Positions 7,043 through 9,373 of a stretch of 9,373 bases of DNA are shown one piece after another (the stretch's first letter is position 1; each line of letters begins with the position of its first letter). The position numbers and the translations under genes are program-made. Location of the stretch: assembly GCA_030041195.1 (NCBI GenBank), contig JASHOI010000712.1, positions 1 through 9,373 on the forward strand. The letters are read 5' to 3'. This DNA comes from Streptosporangiaceae bacterium. Lineage in GTDB: Bacteria; Actinomycetota; Actinomycetes; Streptosporangiales; Streptosporangiaceae. Below the pieces are notes generated by a model that made no database searches, had not been told where the DNA came from, and saw only the letters and a list, made by a program, of their open reading frames with translations.

Positions 7043-7735
7043 TCACCTCGGGTTATTTCGATTCAGGGCCTTCTGGATTGCCTGCTTGCGGGCCTCGCTG
7101 GCCAGTCGGTCGTGTTCGCAGTCGGCGGCTTCGTGGCGGAGCTGTTCGGCGAGGGCGGGCAGCACGCGGATCTGCCATTCGGCTTGACTGGCAAGGGTGG
7201 AGGTGTTGCGTTCTGCGGTGAGGTAGAAGGCTGACCAGAGTTCCATGAGCCAGTCGAGCCCTTAGAGGCAGAGGGGGTGCTGGTCCCAGCAGGGGCCGAG
7301 GGCAGCGAGGTAGCCGTAGCCGGGGCGGTAGATCTGCCCGACCCAGGCGCGGAGCCTGCTGAGGGCTTGGTCGCGTTCGGTCCCGTCGAGCTTCCACCAC
7401 CGCGGCGCGGGTGCTGGCTGGTAGGCCTCGCCGCGCTCGTCGCGATTGCGTGTTGCTGTCATTTGGGTGAGCCGCTCGGCGAGCCCCGCGACTTCCTGGC
7501 CGAGGCCTTCGAGTGTCCCCCGGAGATCTGCTTGCTTGGTCGCCAAATCGTGAACGACATCGACCTGCTCGCTGACCTCGGCTAGCTGCTGGGCTAGCTC
7601 ATCCAGGCGGTTCGTCATCTCAGCGCGGTGGTCGGCTTCGCGCTGGTCGAGGAGGGCAAGCCGTTCAGCGTGCTGGGCGATCTGCAACATAAGCCCGGTG
7701 ACCAGATCGACCGGGTCCTGGCCGGGTGCGTTCAT
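7043..7735 (-). pseudogene. Coiled-coil, DUF4913-like element protein split by in-frame TAA
   Basis: The reading frame starts at ATG 7735, overlapping the previous stop as ATGA (an ATG two codons earlier at 7741 is also possible). It runs to TAA at 7264-7262 and then stays open in the same frame to TGA at 7045-7043, so one base change in a single codon could join about 229 residues. The first half is a long heptad-rich coiled coil (roughly residues 15-90). The part around the stop has a conserved-looking core, RAWVGQIYRPGYGYLAALGP then CWDQHPLCL, stop, GLDWLMELWSAFYL. The pattern of CW, HP and a following LxxLW helix recalls DUF4913 proteins of actinobacterial plasmids and integrative elements. 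The ATG after the stop (7246) has no Shine-Dalgarno, so the 3' half is probably untranslated. Function unknown; the family link is tentative. Confidence 0.7.
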
Positions 7736-8085
7736 TGCCATGGATAGCGCCCGGGGTCGTCCCAGGATGCGGACGGAGGAATGGCGTCCGGCCAGGCCTC
7801 CTCAGCGGGCCAGGGCGAGCGCCGAGCCAGCATCCCCGGGGCCTGTGCCGCCCGCTCGCCGGAGGCGCGGAGACCCGCGGAACGCCGCGTCCGGCGAACC
7901 CGTCTGTAGGCGCGGTCGGTCCAGGCCATGGGCAGGTGGGCGATGACGGGGGACGTGCCGCCGCGGACGATGAGCGCGTACCGGGCGGGGAGCTGGCGGA
8001 TCATGTCGGGGGTCATGATCGGGTGGCGGGCGTAGGGGTCGCGCTGGTCACGGACGTGCCCGAGGACGGTGCGGGTTTCTTTCAT
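7732..8085 (-). CDS. C-terminal piece of a TraG/VirD4-type coupling protein (TraM-recognition-like)
   Basis: About 117 residues from ATG 8085, which has AGGA eight nucleotides upstream; the frame also offers an ATG at 8130, directly preceded by an in-frame TGA. The segment KETRTVLGHVRDQRDPYARH followed by MTPDMIRQLPARYALIVRGG and SPVIAHLPMAWTDRAYRR matches the end of actinobacterial type IV coupling proteins, where the IRQLP and ALIVRGG block belongs to the TraM/relaxosome-recognition region. Walker motifs and the transmembrane part, hundreds of residues in an intact protein, are absent, so it cannot be an ATPase. Downstream of position 70 it becomes a basic, alanine- and proline-rich tail. 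The stop overlaps the DUF4913-like gene as ATGA. It is probably a truncated remnant; expression as a small protein from its own ribosome site is possible. Confidence 0.65.
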   Translation of the reverse strand: MKETRTVLGHVRDQRDPYARHPIMTPDMIRQLPARYALIVRGGTSPVIAHLPMAWTDRAYRRVRRTRRSAGLRASGERAAQAPGMLARRSPWPAEEAWPDAIPPSASWDDPGRYPWQ

Positions 8086-8156
8086 GGCCGTGGTCCTACT
8101 CCACTGAGGTGACCGCCCTGGCGGCCCCATTCAGCGTGGTAGCTGCCTGATCGAAC

Positions 8157-8546
8157 TCACGGGAAGCCCTCGGCCCTGCTGGTCCCGCCCGGAATACCAG
8201 CAGGGCCGCTCCATGCCGTCCCCAGCTCACCCGTGACCGTCCGGACCCCACCGGACAGCCACCGCGCCACCCGCAGCCTGCCAGGCCGCGCCAGCGGCCC
8301 CGTGCTCAGTCGTGTAAAGATCCGGACGTTGCCGCCAACCGTCACATAGTCGACCTGCTTGGTCCAGGTTAGGGCCGAGGCACTATCGCTCATCGTCCAC
8401 GAGGAAGGGCTGTCGGCACGGCCCTGCAGCTTGACAACGATCAGATCGCCTGCGGCCGGACTGAACGAGCCGGTCACCAACGGGTCCGCGTTGAACTGGT
8501 CGAACCCGTTGTTGGTGCCCCACGAGCCGTTGAGGACCTGAGTCAC
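8157..8546 (-). CDS. Small phage tail-associated (adhesin-like) protein, C-terminus uncertain
   Basis: I place the start at GTG 8546, two nucleotides after the stop of the preceding tail-fibre-like gene. About 80 residues look like a beta-rich domain of the kind found in small phage tail or virion-surface proteins: NADPLVTGSFSPAAGDLIVV, then SSWTMSDSASALTWTKQVDY and GGNVRIFTRLSTG. After that the frame becomes arginine-rich and less domain-like, and its last 17 codons or so run through a perfect hairpin (8171-8208). Another frame (stop at 8227-8229) reads alanine/glycine-rich with a sensible end just before the hairpin. A frameshift near 8310 or a truncated domain are therefore both possible. 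No catalytic motif is seen. Identity rests on composition and on its neighbour, not on a named family. Confidence 0.5.
   Translation of the reverse strand: MTQVLNGSWGTNNGFDQFNADPLVTGSFSPAAGDLIVVKLQGRADSPSSWTMSDSASALTWTKQVDYVTVGGNVRIFTRLSTGPLARPGRLRVARWLSGGVRTVTGELGTAWSGPAGIPGGTSRAEGFP
8171..8208. terminator. Perfect 13-bp inverted repeat, candidate terminator
   Basis: CGGCCCTGCTGGT (8171-8183) and its exact complement (8196-8208) are separated by a 12-nt loop. The stem is almost all G-C and would be very stable on either strand. There is no T-run after it on the minus strand, which is common for terminators in GC-rich actinobacteria. It lies at the end of the phage-like cassette and before the coupling-protein remnant, where a terminator would be expected. 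It could instead mark a recombination site. Confidence 0.55.
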
Positions 8547-8548
8547 GG

Positions 8549-9016
8549 CTACGACCCGCTGGCGAAGCCGGAGACGAACGCCACGAACTCCCATTCCGAC
8601 ACGGCGGCCCGGTAGATAAAGCCCAGGTAGTCAGTCGCGCCGGGCGAGGTGCTGAGCGTCGGCGCGGCCAGCGACGAGGAGAACGCGTAAGCGCTGCCGT
8701 AGGCCAGGGTCCGGCTGCCCGTGCCGTCCTGGGTGACCTGGAAAATGATCCGCTGGCCGTCCAGGGCATTCGTGGGGTTGCCGAGCGTCCGGTTGCCGCC
8801 CAGGGTGACGCTGAACGTGTTGCCCTTGCTCGCGTCCACGGCGATCGTGGACGCGTCGGTCAGCGCGACTGCCGCCTGTGCCACGCGCGATGGATCCGGG
8901 TAGGTGCCGCCGAGCACTCCTCCGGCCGCGCCGTCCGGCGGCAGCGCGCTGATCGTGACCGCGCCCACCTGGCCGTTCACGCTGGAGACGGCGCCACCCG
9001 CTCCCCCGGTAGTCAT
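8549..9016 (-). CDS. Phage tail-fibre-like protein
   Basis: A 155-residue protein with three pieces typical of tail-fibre tips in actinobacterial phages and prophages. SSVNGQVGAVTI (about 11-22) is the short linker repeat often found in fibres. GGVLGGTYPDPSRV (about 32-45) is the G-T-Y-P-x-P turn that precedes many fibre modules. The C-terminal beta domain includes KGNTFSVTLGGNRTLGNPTN (64-83) and TSPGATDYLGFIYRAAVSEW (122-141). The function would be attachment or capping of a fibre trimer. It lacks any N-terminal tail-attachment domain, and the frame is open upstream of the ATG without a good ribosome site, so it may be a displaced distal fragment. The next small gene starts 2 nt after its TAG. 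No capsid, portal or terminase genes are visible. Confidence 0.72.
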   Translation of the reverse strand: MTTGGAGGAVSSVNGQVGAVTISALPPDGAAGGVLGGTYPDPSRVAQAAVALTDASTIAVDASKGNTFSVTLGGNRTLGNPTNALDGQRIIFQVTQDGTGSRTLAYGSAYAFSSSLAAPTLSTSPGATDYLGFIYRAAVSEWEFVAFVSGFASGS

Positions 9017-9080
9017 CGAGAGCTGGCCGGGGTAGTCGTCCTTCGAGCGCCTGGCCGGTGGCGTGCATGCGCGCCAGCGC
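9017..9080 (-). other. Junction between DUF2637-like gene and phage-like cassette
   Basis: This 64-nt stretch has two coding-like tracks. In the frame of the membrane-protein gene, after its TGA, it continues ALARMHATGQALEGRL before losing sense. In the frame of the tail-fibre gene it reads DDYPGQLS just before the ATG. The change of sensible frame around 9030-9045 suggests a recombination joint. No ribosome site suitable for ATG 9016 is visible. Confidence 0.4.
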
Positions 9081-9373
9081 TCAGGCGCGGACGACGCCGA
9101 TCAAGGTGTCGCTGGCCAGCGCGCACACCGCGGCGGGCATCACCCAGATCGCGGTGTCTCGCCAGCCCGGCCCGGCCGCTATCGCGTTCATGGCCAGAGA
9201 AAGACCGGCGCAGGCGACGTTGAGAGTGCGCGGCCGCAGCGCGCGCCGGCCGTGCAGCGCGAGCGCGATGCCGAGGGCGGCGAAGATCAGCGCGCCGGTG
9301 TCGGGGATGCCTGCTTCGAGCGCGGCGATCGCCGGCACGTGCCGGGCCTGGGCGACCATGACGTACTGCGCGT
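9081..9373 (-). CDS. DUF2637-like (SpdB-type) membrane protein, partial
   Basis: The 3' part of a gene whose frame is open to the window edge; the ATG at 9359 is in frame, but the four codons before it (AQYV) fit the protein as well, so the true start probably lies outside. Three hydrophobic segments are visible: IPDTGALIFAALGIALALHG, LNVACAGLSLAMNAIAAGPG and TAIWVMPAAVCALASDTLIG, ending GVVRA. The ALHGRRALRPRTLN loop and ALASDTLIGVVRA end resemble DUF2637/SpdB-like proteins of actinobacterial conjugative plasmids and integrative elements, thought to help spread transferred DNA within mycelium. The stop TGA follows VVRA directly, and the same frame then continues ALARMHATGQALEGRL, suggesting that a Trp codon became a stop. 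It is probably part of the decaying element. Confidence 0.68.
   Translation of the reverse strand, partial: AQYVMVAQARHVPAIAALEAGIPDTGALIFAALGIALALHGRRALRPRTLNVACAGLSLAMNAIAAGPGWRDTAIWVMPAAVCALASDTLIGVVRA

Noticed and set aside
8131..8165. Stretch resembling part of a tRNA (TTCGATC on the minus strand)
   Set aside because: The five bases on either side of the would-be T-loop do not pair, and no acceptor or anticodon stem can be drawn.
8631..9068. Minus-strand frame of 145 codons over the tail-fibre gene
   Set aside because: Only its first dozen codons make sense, as a continuation of the DUF2637-like gene; the remainder is a shadow of the tail-fibre frame.

Overview
The window is GC-rich DNA in which every credible gene lies on the minus strand, so transcription runs from high to low coordinates. 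GC-biased third codon positions, the DeoR/APC/BtpA repertoire and a conjugation-type gene set with DUF2637-like and TraM-recognition-like proteins all suggest an actinomycete. I cannot name the genus. No tRNA, rRNA or CRISPR array was seen.

Right part (about 7043-9373): a decaying mobile-element segment. It begins with the 3' part of a small DUF2637-like (SpdB-type) membrane protein that runs off the window edge. Two small phage tail-fibre-like genes follow, the second ending at a 13-bp perfect inverted repeat. Next is a stand-alone C-terminal piece of a TraG/VirD4-type coupling protein, coupled by an ATGA overlap to a coiled-coil, DUF4913-like gene that is split by an in-frame TAA. The conjugation genes look truncated around the phage-like cassette, so this is probably a remnant and not a working element.

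Middle and left (about 80-7015): an intact-looking seven-gene operon. A good promoter (TTGCCA, 17 nt, TTTACT) overlaps helically phased CGGTC direct repeats and drives an APC-family permease. After 62 nt comes a DeoR-type regulator, then an arginase/agmatinase-fold ureohydrolase, a BtpA/SgcQ-family TIM-barrel protein, a calcineurin-like metallophosphoesterase, a PfkB-family kinase and a nucleotidyltransferase-fold protein. Four of the five junctions from the regulator onward are 4-bp ATGA stop/start overlaps and the fifth is a 2-nt gap, so the genes are almost certainly translated as one unit.

How the operon may work (inference): the permease imports an amine or guanidino compound, the ureohydrolase removes urea (or cleaves a related C-N bond), and the kinase, BtpA-like protein, phosphoesterase and nucleotidyltransferase handle a phosphorylated sugar- or nucleoside-like part. 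The DeoR protein, whose family senses phosphorylated sugars, would repress through the CGGTC repeats. I know of no described pathway with this gene set, and it is the best candidate in the window for an undescribed system.
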